The notes under the pieces were generated by a model that was not told the origin of the DNA, searched no databases, and saw only the letters and a list, made by a program, of their open reading frames with translations. The position numbers and the translations under genes were made by a program. Of a stretch of 64,000 bases of DNA, positions 20,599 to 31,820 are shown piece by piece (position 1 is the stretch's first letter; each line of letters begins with the position of its first letter). This stretch comes from Cohnella thermotolerans DSM 17683 (lineage in GTDB: Bacteria > Bacillota > Bacilli > Paenibacillales > Paenibacillaceae), in assembly GCF_000429825.1 (NCBI RefSeq), contig NZ_AUCP01000034.1:1-64000 (forward strand), written 5' to 3'.

Positions 20599-20684
20599 TC
20601 GTCTCGCCCCTCTCGTTATCGCTTCTTACGTTATAACGAAGAAGAGGAGCGGGCGGTTTCGTTTTTCGATGCCGCTATACGCCA

Positions 20685-20774
20685 TCAGGCTCGCGAAAAT
20701 TGAGCCGCCAGCTCCTCATCCGACAGCTCCGCCAATCGGAGCATCTCCGCGTATAATACCCGATGTCCCGCCAT
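20685..20774 (-). CDS. Possible 29-residue ORF or gene remnant
   Basis: A short frame, MAGHRVLYAEMLRLAELSDE plus nine residues, has protein-like composition (amphipathic, Leu/Glu rich). It follows the broken TetR gene on the same strand. Its ATG lacks a well-spaced ribosome site. A GTG overlapping the TetR stop (GTGA) does have one (GGAGAGGAGAG), but it leads into another frame of odd composition. Either a small coupled protein that has suffered a frameshift, or chance. Low confidence. Confidence 0.25.
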   Translation of the reverse strand: MAGHRVLYAEMLRLAELSDEELAAQFSRA

Positions 20775-20784
20775 TCCGGCATTT

Positions 20785-21112
20785 TCACGAACTTCTCTCC
20801 TCTCCGCAAATCCCGTAGAAGAACAGATGAATGATCTCCTCAATGAATGCTTCCTTATCGTCTCTTTGCCCCGCCATCTCGAGAATCGACGAAGAGTAGT
20901 CCTTAAACATATGGAAGTAGGCCATAATCGTCCCCGTCGATACTTTGGAGGAGATTTCCCCCCGCTCCTTGCCTTCTTCGATGAATCGGATCATGAGCGG
21001 CATCGCCTTCGCCGTGTACAATTCTTCCACGTACGCGCTCATTTCCCGGTCGTCCAGCAGAAAGGATTTGAAGAAATCCGGAGAGAACGTCCGAATCGCT
21101 TCCCTGTCGTAA
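20785..21112 (-). pseudogene. TetR-family regulator, 5' part deleted
   Basis: The frame encodes about 105 residues typical of the ligand-binding part of a TetR regulator: DREAIRTFSPDFFKSFLLDD, YVEELYTAKAMPLMIRFIEE, GEISSKVSTGTIMAYFHMFK and EEIIHLFFYGICGEE. The DNA-binding helix-turn-helix is absent. Upstream of about 21112 the frame runs on into sequence that is the other strand of the ABC ATPase remnant, so this is a deletion junction. The missing part should have lain between this gene and the divergent transporter. It cannot work as a repressor. Confidence 0.8.
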
Positions 21113-21322
21113 AGAACCGAAGATGCGCGGCGGTTCGCGCAAGCGGAGGGGCTCAGCGCAGAGCTTGCGGACGGCCATCGCGTCGTCGTTCCGGTCCAGG
21201 GCAATTACAACGAGCTGATCCGGGAGGCGGCCAAATACCGGGTTCGCAGCCTCGATATCGCCGCCCAGAACCTTGAGGACGTGTTCATGCATTATTACGA
21301 CCGCAAGGAGGGAGCGCAATGA
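21113..21322 (+). pseudogene. ABC transporter ATP-binding subunit, only the C terminus left
   Basis: The 69 codons before the permease read DARRFAQAEGLSAELADG, VVVPVQGNYNELIREAA and RSLDIAAQNLEDVFMHYYDR. This is the C-terminal tail of a drug- or bacteriocin-type ABC ATPase (SLDIAAQNLEDVF matches the usual 'P-S-L-E-D-V-F' region). Walker A, Q-loop, signature and Walker B are gone. An in-frame stop at 21110 precedes it, and there is no start. The stop overlaps the permease start (ATGA), as in an intact operon. Confidence 0.85.
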
Positions 21323-22131
21323 ATGTTCCGCTGTTCAAACAAATGATGAAGCTCAACCTGAAAGGGATATCCAACTACGCGTTCGGATCGGCGTTCTACA
21401 TTCTGCTGATGTTCTGGCTGTACCCGGGCATCGCCCAGAACTCGGCCGCACTGAACGAACTTGTTGCAGCGATGCCTGCCGGCGTCGTGAACGCCTTCAA
21501 CATTCAGGGCGGGTTCGGGAGCATGGAAGCGTTCATCTCCGGCGAATATTACGGGCTCATTTTGCCCCTCCTGCTCTCGATCTTCAGCCTGATGCTGTCG
21601 ACGCAGCTCATGGCCAAGTTGGTCGACCAGGGCTCCATGGCCTATTTGCTGTCCACGCCGACGACGCGCGCCCGCGTCACGTTTACGCAAGCGGTCGTGC
21701 TGGTGACGGGCTTGCTGCTGATTCTGCTCGTGACGACCGCCGCCGGCTTCCTCGGCCGCGCCTTGTTCATCGGCGACCGGTACGCCTTCGACGCCTCGCG
21801 CTTCGTCTTGCTGAACGCGGTCGCCTTTATGCTCTTTTTCGCCGTCGCAGGCATTTCCTTCCTCGTCTCTTCGCTGTCGAACGACGAGAAACGGGCGCTC
21901 GGCATTTCCGGCGCCGTTACGTTCGGCATGTTCAGTCTCGATCTGCTCGGCAAAATAAGCGACAAAATCGAATGGCTCCGCTGCGTCTCCGCGTTCGCCC
22001 TGTTCCGGCCCAGCGAACTGGCCGGCGGCGGAGGCGACCCGGCGGTCGCTTCGGCCGTCCTGCTGCTGATCGGTCTGGCCGGCTTCGCGGCCGGCATCGC
22101 CGCCTTCCGCCGACGCGATTTGCCTTTATAA
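21319..22131 (+). CDS. ABC-2 type transporter permease (orphaned)
   Basis: A protein of 270 residues with six likely membrane helices (about 20-40, 68-92, 115-137, 152-178, 188-205, 243-262), of the ABC-2 permease type used for export of drugs, peptides or lipids. AAGGAGG precedes the ATG, and the start overlaps the ATPase remnant stop by four bases. The gene is full length. However, its ATPase and the divergent promoter region have been deleted, so it is probably not expressed or not functional, unless an ATPase from elsewhere pairs with it. Its 3' end overlaps the opposing kinase gene by six bases. Confidence 0.85.
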   Translation: MNVPLFKQMMKLNLKGISNYAFGSAFYILLMFWLYPGIAQNSAALNELVAAMPAGVVNAFNIQGGFGSMEAFISGEYYGLILPLLLSIFSLMLSTQLMAKLVDQGSMAYLLSTPTTRARVTFTQAVVLVTGLLLILLVTTAAGFLGRALFIGDRYAFDASRFVLLNAVAFMLFFAVAGISFLVSSLSNDEKRALGISGAVTFGMFSLDLLGKISDKIEWLRCVSAFALFRPSELAGGGGDPAVASAVLLLIGLAGFAAGIAAFRRRDLPL

Positions 22132-25100
22132 CGGGGCCTTTCGGCCGGGAATGCGAATCGTGACGATCGTCCCCCGCCCAGGCGTGCTGAGGATGTCCAA
22201 TCCGGCGCCGTACAGCGCCCGCAGCCGCCGGTCGATGTTGGCCAGTCCGACGCCTTGGCGGACGCCGCCGGTCACGGCGGGGGAATCCGGATCGGACGGC
22301 GGAGCCATCCCCGGACCGTCGTCCTCGACGATAATCGTGACGCCCGCGTCGCGCTCGGCCCGCGCCGTGATCCGGACCCGGCCCCCTTCCGGCCGTTTGG
22401 TCACACCGTGGCGAACCGCATTTTCCACGATCGGCTGAACGATCAGCGGCGGAACGTCGATTTCGATTCCGTCGTCCAGGTCGTATTCGACCCGCAACCG
22501 CCGTCCGAAACGAACCTGCTCGATGTGCAAATACGACTTCACCAGTTCCAGCTCCCGGGAGAGCGGGATCAATTGCTCGCGGTTGTCGAAGTCGAAGCTT
22601 TCCCTCAGGAACGAGCTCAGCTTGGTCAACAGCACCTGCGCCTCCTCGACGTCGCGATAGCTGACCGAGATGACGGTGTTGATCGTATTGAACAGGAAAT
22701 GCGGCTTGATCTGCGCCCGAAGGAAGGCCATCTCGGAACGGATCAGGTCCTCCGCCGACTTCTTCACGCCGAGGAGCGTGCGCACGCGGGCTTTGAGCTC
22801 TTCCGCTTCCACCGGCTTGCCCACGAAATCGTTCGCCCCGGCTTCGAAGCCGGCCAGCATGTCCTCGGTCCGGTTGCGCGCCGTCAAGATGAGCAGCGGA
22901 AGCTCGGACAACGAGAACCGGCTGCGCACCGCCCGGCATACGTCATAGCCGGACAATCCCGGCATCATCCAATCGACGACGATCAGGTCGATCTTCCGTT
23001 TGCCGTCCAGTTGAACCAACGCATCGTATCCGTCCGAGACGGCGATGACGGAGTAGCCCTCCAGCGTCAGCAGATTAAGCAGAACCTGGCGGTTGGCGGC
23101 ATCGTCGTCCGCGACCAGAATCGTAAACTCTCCGTCCCCGGCCGGTCCGGGGCGAAGCGGCCCGGATTCGGACGACGCCGAGACGGCCGATGCCGCAAGC
23201 GTCAGCTCCGGCAGCAAGGCGGCTTGTCTGGACTCGGCGCCGGCACCTTCCTTCTCCGCTCCGACCGCCGCCGGCAGCGTGAAGGTGAAGACCGAGCCCC
23301 GGCCGACTTCGGATTCGACCTGGATCCGTCCGCCGTGCAGCTCGACCAGCCTCCGGGTGACGCTCAAGCCGAGCCCCATGCCGCCGTATTCCCTAGAGAT
23401 TGCGCCGCCCGCTTGCTCGAACGATGCGAAGATCGCCTCCCGCCTCCCTTCCTCGATGCCGATGCCGGTATCCTCCACCCGAACGGTCAAGATGCCGTTT
23501 TTCTCCTGCGCAGAGACGGCGATCTCGCCCTGCTTCGTGAATTTAAGGGCGTTGCCGATCAGATTGTACAAAATTTGCGTCAGCCTGTCCTTGTCGGCCA
23601 TCGCTGGCGGCAGCCCGTTCGGCAACCGCTCGACGAACCGGACCGGCTTGTCGGCGGCCATATGGCCGAACATCCCGAATACGGCCTGCACCAACGGACG
23701 AAGATCGACCGGCCTCGTGCGCAGAACGATCTCTCCGTTCCTCAGCTTGGAGAAATCGAGAATGTCGCTGACCAAATTCGCGAGCCGCTTGCCCGCGCTG
23801 ACGATCAGCGACAAGTTCTCCTCCTGTGCGGGCGACAGCTTGCCTGCAGCTCCGCCGATGAGCGATTCCGCGATATTGATCATCCCGTACAGAGGCGTCC
23901 GAAGCTCGTGGGACGTACTGGCCAGAAACTCATCCTTCAGCTTGTCGAGAGATTTCAGCCGTTCGGACAGCTGCTCCACCGTCGTAAAGGCGTTCGTCAA
24001 CCGCTTGGACAGGAGCAAAACCTGCGACAGCATAAACCCCATGAATGCGAGGGGCTGAAGGAAATAAGCTTGCATCGCCCCGCCGTTGTACAAGAAGGAG
24101 CCCGTGTTGATCAGGAACAAAAACAAGGCGCTGGCCGCCATATAGGCGGAGCTCTCCATCTTTTTGACCGCGCCCGCCGCCATGATGTACATGACGTAAA
24201 ACATAAGAGTGAAGCTGAGAAGATAGTAGACGAAATCGATCTGTGAGAAAAAAACTGCAGGCGTCGCTGCAACGAAGAGGAATCGGGCGGCCAGTTCCCA
24301 TTCGAAAGCCCGGACGACCGGTTTGCGGCATAATTGCGGATACGAAATCCAGGTGTACCGGAGGAGAAAATATTCCGAGAGCAGGCCCGATATAAACTGG
24401 AGCTTCGTAAACCATTCGTATGGGATCGCGGGAAACGCCAGCGCCAGCAGCTTGTCCCCGTGCGTCAGGAGATACACGCTGTTCGCGATACAGGACAGTC
24501 CGAACAGCAGCCACGCCCGCTCCCACTTGCGCATTCGGTTCAGGACGAGGAAGTATACGCCCAGAATGAGAATGGCCAAGCCGACGATCGCGTCGAAGGC
24601 GATCGAATATTCGCGGTAGGAGACGACACGGCTCTGTTCCCCGAAATAAACGGGATGCGTGATGCCGCCCTTGGCGTAATGGAAATTGGCGACTTGGACG
24701 ACAATTTCGGCCGTGTCCCCATCCGCATGGAAAAAGCGGACATACGGCGTGTTGACGGGATGCGTCTTCTCCCGGCTCGTGCCGGGAGAACCGCCGGAGC
24801 CGATCTCTTCCCCATTCGCGAACAGGCGGTGGGCGGTTTTGATATTGTTGACGACGATGCCGTAAATCCGGTCGCTTTCGGCCGGTAGCCGGACGGTCAG
24901 GCGGAACGTTCCGCAACCGAACGCCGACGTCCCCTGCCCGTCCGATTTCGCCACGTTCCACGCCTTCGGCACGTTCACGTACCCGCTCAGGGCCGGCTTG
25001 CGGGAGCCGCCGTCGGCCGCTCCGTCTTTGAAGTCCTCGGGCGTAAGCAGTTGATTGCCGTAAAACTCCCACTGTCCGTTCAAAGGAACGAGACCTTGTC

Positions 25101-25254
25101 CGTGGAAGTCCCATTGCGCCAGATCCAACACCCCGTTAGAGGCCCGTGGGGCGCCGGAAGCGACCACTCGGTCGAATTCGAACCAGGAGGCGCAGATGAA
25201 GCAGACGCACAGAACGACAAGGATGGGAATGGTGACCGGCTTCAGCCTTCGCAT
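22126..25254 (-). CDS. Hybrid sensor histidine kinase with two kinase modules
   Basis: A protein of 1042 residues. Order: N-terminal anchor (about 5-25); extracellular 7TMR-DISM-type sensor (about 40-210); seven membrane helices (about 215-425); HisKA with His in STSHELRTPLYGMI (about 455); first HATPase (about 560-670, GNALKFTKQG, DTGIGIEE, GGMGLGLS); receiver domain with phospho-acceptor Asp in LIVVDWMMPGLSGYD (about 765); then a second, LytS/YehU-type kinase core (LRAQIKPHFLFNTINTVI) and HATPase (IVENAVRHG, DDGPGM, GVGLANIDRRL). So it joins an HPK1-type and a LytS-type kinase around one receiver. No separate response regulator is adjacent. The start at 25254 is supported by CGGAG; the longer frame is shadow. 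Confidence 0.9.
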   Translation of the reverse strand: MRRLKPVTIPILVVLCVCFICASWFEFDRVVASGAPRASNGVLDLAQWDFHGQGLVPLNGQWEFYGNQLLTPEDFKDGAADGGSRKPALSGYVNVPKAWNVAKSDGQGTSAFGCGTFRLTVRLPAESDRIYGIVVNNIKTAHRLFANGEEIGSGGSPGTSREKTHPVNTPYVRFFHADGDTAEIVVQVANFHYAKGGITHPVYFGEQSRVVSYREYSIAFDAIVGLAILILGVYFLVLNRMRKWERAWLLFGLSCIANSVYLLTHGDKLLALAFPAIPYEWFTKLQFISGLLSEYFLLRYTWISYPQLCRKPVVRAFEWELAARFLFVAATPAVFFSQIDFVYYLLSFTLMFYVMYIMAAGAVKKMESSAYMAASALFLFLINTGSFLYNGGAMQAYFLQPLAFMGFMLSQVLLLSKRLTNAFTTVEQLSERLKSLDKLKDEFLASTSHELRTPLYGMINIAESLIGGAAGKLSPAQEENLSLIVSAGKRLANLVSDILDFSKLRNGEIVLRTRPVDLRPLVQAVFGMFGHMAADKPVRFVERLPNGLPPAMADKDRLTQILYNLIGNALKFTKQGEIAVSAQEKNGILTVRVEDTGIGIEEGRREAIFASFEQAGGAISREYGGMGLGLSVTRRLVELHGGRIQVESEVGRGSVFTFTLPAAVGAEKEGAGAESRQAALLPELTLAASAVSASSESGPLRPGPAGDGEFTILVADDDAANRQVLLNLLTLEGYSVIAVSDGYDALVQLDGKRKIDLIVVDWMMPGLSGYDVCRAVRSRFSLSELPLLILTARNRTEDMLAGFEAGANDFVGKPVEAEELKARVRTLLGVKKSAEDLIRSEMAFLRAQIKPHFLFNTINTVISVSYRDVEEAQVLLTKLSSFLRESFDFDNREQLIPLSRELELVKSYLHIEQVRFGRRLRVEYDLDDGIEIDVPPLIVQPIVENAVRHGVTKRPEGGRVRITARAERDAGVTIIVEDDGPGMAPPSDPDSPAVTGGVRQGVGLANIDRRLRALYGAGLDILSTPGRGTIVTIRIPGRKAPL

Positions 25255-25288
25255 CGATGAACTCCGTTTCACTGACGATTTATAGGCT

Positions 25289-25966
25289 TCATGGCTCCAT
25301 GATCTCGACGCTGCCGTCCGACTTGCCGATGACGACGGCGGAAGCCATGCCAACGAACAGCCCGTTGTCCACGACGCCGGGAATTTCGTTAAGCAGCGCC
25401 TGCAGCCGCTCGGGATCTTCAATCGATCCGAACCGGCAATCGGCGATCCAGTTGCCGTTGTCCGTGACGTAGCGGCTGCCGTCGTCGGACGTGCGCACGA
25501 CCGGGTTGCCGCCGAGCGCCGTCAGCCGGTTCAGCGTCAGCCTCGAGCCGAAGGGCACGATCTCCACCGGCAGCGGGAAGGCCCCCAGCGTTCGAACCCG
25601 TTTGGACTCGTCCACAATGACGATGAACCGGTCGCTCGCCGCCGCCAGAATTTTTTCCCGCAGCAGTGCGCCGCCCCCGCCCTTGATCAGGTTGAGACGG
25701 TCGTCCGCTTCGTCCGCTCCGTCGATCGTCAGATCGATCCGGTCGATGTCGTCCAGGGAGACGAACGGAATGCCCAACTCCCTGGCCAATTGCTCGGACC
25801 GGATGGAACTGGCCGCCGCGCGAATGTTCAGGCCCTCCTTCACCCTTTCGGCAATCCGATGAATGGCCCAGTAGGCCGTCGAGCCCGTTCCCAGGCCGAC
25901 CGTCATGCCGTCTTCAATCCATTCGACCGCGCGATCGGCGGCCAATTTTTTCAAGTTGATGTCCAT
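25289..25966 (-). CDS. rpiA: Ribose-5-phosphate isomerase A
   Basis: A protein of 225 residues that interconverts ribose-5-phosphate and ribulose-5-phosphate in the pentose phosphate pathway. Standard motifs: VGLGTGSTAYWAI (phosphate site), DLTIDGADEAD (with the catalytic aspartates), LIKGGGGALLREKI (catalytic Glu) and VVDNGLFVGMA. MDINLKKLAAD at 25966 is the family start; AAGGTG lies about 10 bases upstream. It lies 34 bp before the hybrid kinase on the same strand, so the two could be co-transcribed, though they share no obvious function. Confidence 0.96.
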   Translation of the reverse strand: MDINLKKLAADRAVEWIEDGMTVGLGTGSTAYWAIHRIAERVKEGLNIRAAASSIRSEQLARELGIPFVSLDDIDRIDLTIDGADEADDRLNLIKGGGGALLREKILAAASDRFIVIVDESKRVRTLGAFPLPVEIVPFGSRLTLNRLTALGGNPVVRTSDDGSRYVTDNGNWIADCRFGSIEDPERLQALLNEIPGVVDNGLFVGMASAVVIGKSDGSVEIMEP

Positions 25967-26145
25967 TTTGTCTACACCTTGTGTTTTTATCGAAAAGTAT
26001 ACTACCAACGCAACCGAAAGGATAGTGCGGTTCCATCCGATGAATTTGGACGCGGAATTCAGCCGCGCGGTCTTCCTATCGCCCTCTTCCAGGCTGAGCA
26101 GCGGGGATAAGCTAACAAGACCGGTTCAGAGAGACTTCTCCGCAG

Positions 26146-26194
26146 AAAAAAGGCCGGCCGGACCGAACTTCATGCGAAATCCGGGCCGGCCGGC
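26146..26194 (-). terminator. Terminator after uvrA
   Basis: On the minus strand, GCCGGCCGG...CCGGATTT faces a matching arm ending CCGGCCGGCC, followed by TTTTTT. Confidence 0.9.
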
Positions 26195-26235
26195 AACGTC
26201 AGGTATACGGTTATAGAGTCGGCTAGAGATGCGAA

Positions 26236-29094
<2,859 letters not shown>

Positions 29095-29164
29095 CGGTAT
29101 AGCCCCTTTCGAGTACGGTCACTGCGGGGCTTGCGTCAAACCGGCCGCGGGTTCCGTTCCATAA

Positions 29165-29211
29165 GAATATGTGTTCCCATTTATTATAGCGGAGCCTTTA
29201 TTAGGTTGCAA
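29165..29211 (-). promoter_or_regulatory. uvrA promoter with LexA (SOS) box
   Basis: The minus strand has TTGCAA (29206-29211), 17 bp, TATAAT (29183-29188), then GAACACATATTC (29165-29176) at the expected transcription start. The Gram-positive LexA box is GAAC-N4-GTTC; one base differs. The uvrB promoter carries a nearly identical box in the same place. Confidence 0.75.
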
Positions 29212-29260
29212 ATGGAAATCCGGACCTCCCTTCAATTCTCCGTCCCTGGTCCCCATTCTA

Positions 29261-29289
29261 TTGTTTACCCGGCTCTCCTCCGCTAGAAT
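29261..29289 (+). promoter_or_regulatory. Promoter for the GNAT gene
   Basis: TTGTTT (29261-29266), 17 bp, TAGAAT (29284-29289), about 32 bp before the start at 29322. Confidence 0.55.
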
Positions 29290-29321
29290 CGATATAGGAC
29301 GCAAATGGAGGATACGGAGCC

Positions 29322-29855
29322 ATGGACGAAAGAAACGAGATCGCGATCGGATTCGCCGCGCTGGAGGATCTGCCCGCCATCGTGGACATTTACAACAGCA
29401 CCGTCGCTTCCCGGCGGGTAACCGCCGACCTGGAGCCCGTCACCGTCGAGAGCCGGCTGCCCTGGTTCGAGGCGCACACGCCGGATCGCCGGCCGCTGTG
29501 GACGGCGAAGCGCGACGGCCAAGTGATGGCTTGGGCGAGTCTGAGCACGTTTTACGGGCGGCCCGCTTACGACGCGACGGTCGAGCTGAGCATTTACGTG
29601 GCGGAGGAAGCCCGGGGCTCCGGCGTCGGCAGCCGGCTTCTGGCGCATGTGCTGGCGGAATGCCCCCGGCTGGGGGTTCATACGGTTTTGGGCTTCGTTT
29701 TCGCGCATAATGAGCCCAGTCTCGGTCTGCTGCGCAAATTCGGCTTCGAGCAGTGGGGCTACTATCCGCGGGTAGCCGTGCTGGACGGCGTGGAGCGCGA
29801 TTTGGCGGTTTTGGGCAAAAGGGTCGAAGCGGAAGCGCCGGCCGAAGGCGAGTGA
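29322..29855 (+). CDS. GNAT family N-acetyltransferase (phosphinothricin-type)
   Basis: A protein of 177 residues. The fold is complete: [24 protein letters not shown] at the N terminus (the phosphinothricin/methionine-sulfoximine acetyltransferase style), [21 protein letters not shown] (acetyl-CoA loop R-G-x-G-x-G/A) and [26 protein letters not shown]. The substrate is probably an amino-acid analogue, by family resemblance only. TGGAGG lies about 10 bases before the ATG. It is the first of two co-oriented genes in the uvrA-uvrB island. Confidence 0.85.
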   Translation: MDERNEIAIGFAALEDLPAIVDIYNSTVASRRVTADLEPVTVESRLPWFEAHTPDRRPLWTAKRDGQVMAWASLSTFYGRPAYDATVELSIYVAEEARGSGVGSRLLAHVLAECPRLGVHTVLGFVFAHNEPSLGLLRKFGFEQWGYYPRVAVLDGVERDLAVLGKRVEAEAPAEGE

Positions 29856-29964
29856 ATAACGGTTCCTGCGCGATACGCGGCAGCCTGCGGCTTCTCTGCT
29901 TGCAAGATGACGGGCAGGCCGGAACGGTCCGGCAAACGCTGCTTGATTAAAGGAGATGGAACAA

Positions 29965-30756
29965 ATGGATATGGGATTGCGGGGAAAATCGGTTTTTGTC
30001 GCGGCGGCCAGCAAAGGGTTGGGGAAGGCGATCGCGCTTGAATACGCGCGGGAAGGCGCGAAGGTGACGATCGCGAGCCGAGACGAGCGGCAGTTGGAAG
30101 CAGCCCGCGGCGAGATCGCGGCGGTCGCAGGCAGCTCGCCGTTCGTAGTGCGTATGGACGTGCGCAGCGCGGACGACATCCGGGCGGCGGTCCGGGCGGC
30201 GGTCCGGGAGCATGGCGGGCTGGACGCCATCGTCACGAACGCGGGCGGCCCGCCGCAGGGCGGCTTCGAAGCGTTCGACGACGACGGCTGGCAGAGCGGC
30301 TTCGAGCTGACGCTGATGAGCGTGGTGCGGCTCATTCGCGAAGCGCTGCCGGCGCTGCGCGAGGCTGCGGACGGGGGCCGAATCGTGAACGTCGCCTCGA
30401 TGTCGGTCAAGGAACCGATCCGGAACCTCATCTTATCCAACGTTTTCCGGGCCGGCGTCAACGCGCTGACCAAAAGCCTGGCGACGGAGCTCGCGCCGGA
30501 TCGCATCCTGATCAACACCGTTGCGCCCGGGCGGATCGGCACGGACCGGCTGATCGACCTCGACCGCAAGCGCGCCGCGGAGCTGGGCGTGTCCGTCGAG
30601 GACGTGCAGCGCGAATCCGCCGCGCAAATTCCGCTCGGACGGGTCGGCACGCCGGAGGAATTCGCCCGCGCGGCCGTCTTCCTCGGCTCGTTCGCCAACA
30701 CCTACGTGACCGGACAAGCGCTGCTCGTCGACGGCGGCATCGTAAAGGCTTTATAA
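29965..30756 (+). CDS. SDR family oxidoreductase with atypical active site
   Basis: A short-chain dehydrogenase-like protein of 263 residues. The cofactor loop is AAASKGLGKAIA, with NAGGPPQGG and the C-terminal AAVFLGSFANTYVTGQALLVDGG. By eye the YxxxK catalytic pair is replaced: where others have Y-x3-K-A-G, this reads S-N-V-F-R-A-G (Tyr to Ser, Lys to Arg), although the Ser of NVASMS remains. Proteins of this sub-group are widespread but their chemistry is uncertain. The start is the ATG at 29965 (AAAGGAG 9 bases upstream); the ATG at 29956 touches the ribosome site. Confidence 0.8.
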   Translation: MDMGLRGKSVFVAAASKGLGKAIALEYAREGAKVTIASRDERQLEAARGEIAAVAGSSPFVVRMDVRSADDIRAAVRAAVREHGGLDAIVTNAGGPPQGGFEAFDDDGWQSGFELTLMSVVRLIREALPALREAADGGRIVNVASMSVKEPIRNLILSNVFRAGVNALTKSLATELAPDRILINTVAPGRIGTDRLIDLDRKRAAELGVSVEDVQRESAAQIPLGRVGTPEEFARAAVFLGSFANTYVTGQALLVDGGIVKAL

Positions 30757-30766
30757 GTAGAAAAAG

Positions 30767-30816
30767 ACGGCACCTCGCGAACCGATTGAATCCGGTGGCG
30801 AGGTGCCGTTCGTTTG
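30767..30816 (+). terminator. Terminator-like hairpin after the SDR
   Basis: ACGGCACCTCGC pairs perfectly with GCGAGGTGCCGT. The loop is 26 bases and the T tract is weak (TTCGTTT). Confidence 0.6.
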
Positions 30817-30828
30817 GCGGGGCGCCCA

Positions 30829-30972
30829 ATGGCCCATACCCGATCAATAATGGTGATGCTTGAAACGGGGATGCGCATCGGAGAGTTGATGAACCTTAAG
30901 GTCGGCGATCTTTTGGAAAATCAAGTTACGACGGATCCGCCATTTACGATTAAAATTTGGCCTGATATGTAG
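30829..30972 (+). pseudogene. Fragment of a tyrosine recombinase (phage integrase)
   Basis: An open stretch reads AHTRSIMVMLETGMRIGELM then NLKVGDLLE. This is the box I region of tyrosine recombinases, with the catalytic Arg in TGMRIGEL (compare TGLRISEL). Nothing before or after matches: box II (HxxR, catalytic Tyr) is missing and the frame ends at a stop at 30970. It abuts the 3' end of the low-GC SDR on the other strand, so it is probably a scar of the event that brought the island in. Confidence 0.7.
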
Positions 30973-31820
30973 GATGAATCATCGGAAGCCAGCAGCACGT
31001 AAGCCGGCGCCAATTCAAATGGCTGTCCCGGCCGTCTCAAAGGCACTTCTGTTCCAAAGGTTCTAACCTCTTCCGCTGTAAATGCAGACGGGATTAGCGG
31101 CGTCCAAGTGGGTCCTGGCGCTACCGCGTTTACCCGAATCCGATGTTTGGCCAACGACAGGGACAATGAACGGGTAAAGGACACAATGGCCCCTTTCGTG
31201 GCCGTATAATCGATCATATTCCCCATCCCGGAAAAAGCGGTATCCGAGGTCGTGTTTATAATGGAGCCCCCAGCGGGCAAATGAGGCAGCGCAGCTTTGA
31301 CCATATCAAAAAAAGAAATAATATTGGTATGAAACGTATTCATCAGCTGTTCTTTTGTAATATCCATAATACTGTTTTGATGAAACTGCACGCCGTGATT
31401 ATTCACCAGGACGTCGAGCCGTCCAAAGGTTTTGATCGTTGTCTCCACAATGTAGCGGCAAGCGTCTTCCTCCCTCAAATCCGCAGCTATAGGCATACAG
31501 TTTCGTCCAAGCTTGTCAATGATTCGCTTCGTTTCGGCCGCATCCTGGTGCTCGTCGAGATAAGGGATCACCAGATCGGCTCCTTCCTTGGCAAAAGCGA
31601 TGGCCACGGCCCGCCCGATTCCACTATCCCCGCCCGTCACAATCGCTACTTTTTTTTTCAACTTTCCGCTTCCCGTATAACCCGGATTATCGGAAAGCGG
31701 CCGGGGATTCATCAAATATTCAAATCCCGGATGTCTGTTCTGATGCTGCGGAGGAAAAACGACCGGAACATTTGTGCATTGCTGCTCCCAACCTAGATAA
31801 GGATACATGGGATACGCCAT
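30921..31820 (-). CDS. SDR family oxidoreductase (YdaD/YhdF-like)
   Basis: A protein of 299 residues with an N-terminal Pro/Gln-rich lead (MAYPMYPYLGWEQQ) and MNPRPLSDNPGYTGSGKL. The classical SDR core follows: VTGGDSGIGRAVAIAFAKEG, NNHGVQFHQNSIMDI, Ser in NTTSDTAFSG and the Tyr/Lys pair in DYTATKGAIVSFTRSLS. It resembles the Bacillus general stress dehydrogenases (YdaD/GsiB-regulon type), so a stress role is likely by analogy. AGAGGAG lies 8 bases before the ATG at 31820. Its base composition is clearly poorer in G+C than its neighbours, a sign of transfer. Confidence 0.88.
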   Translation of the reverse strand: MAYPMYPYLGWEQQCTNVPVVFPPQHQNRHPGFEYLMNPRPLSDNPGYTGSGKLKKKVAIVTGGDSGIGRAVAIAFAKEGADLVIPYLDEHQDAAETKRIIDKLGRNCMPIAADLREEDACRYIVETTIKTFGRLDVLVNNHGVQFHQNSIMDITKEQLMNTFHTNIISFFDMVKAALPHLPAGGSIINTTSDTAFSGMGNMIDYTATKGAIVSFTRSLSLSLAKHRIRVNAVAPGPTWTPLIPSAFTAEEVRTFGTEVPLRRPGQPFELAPAYVLLASDDSSYISGQILIVNGGSVVT

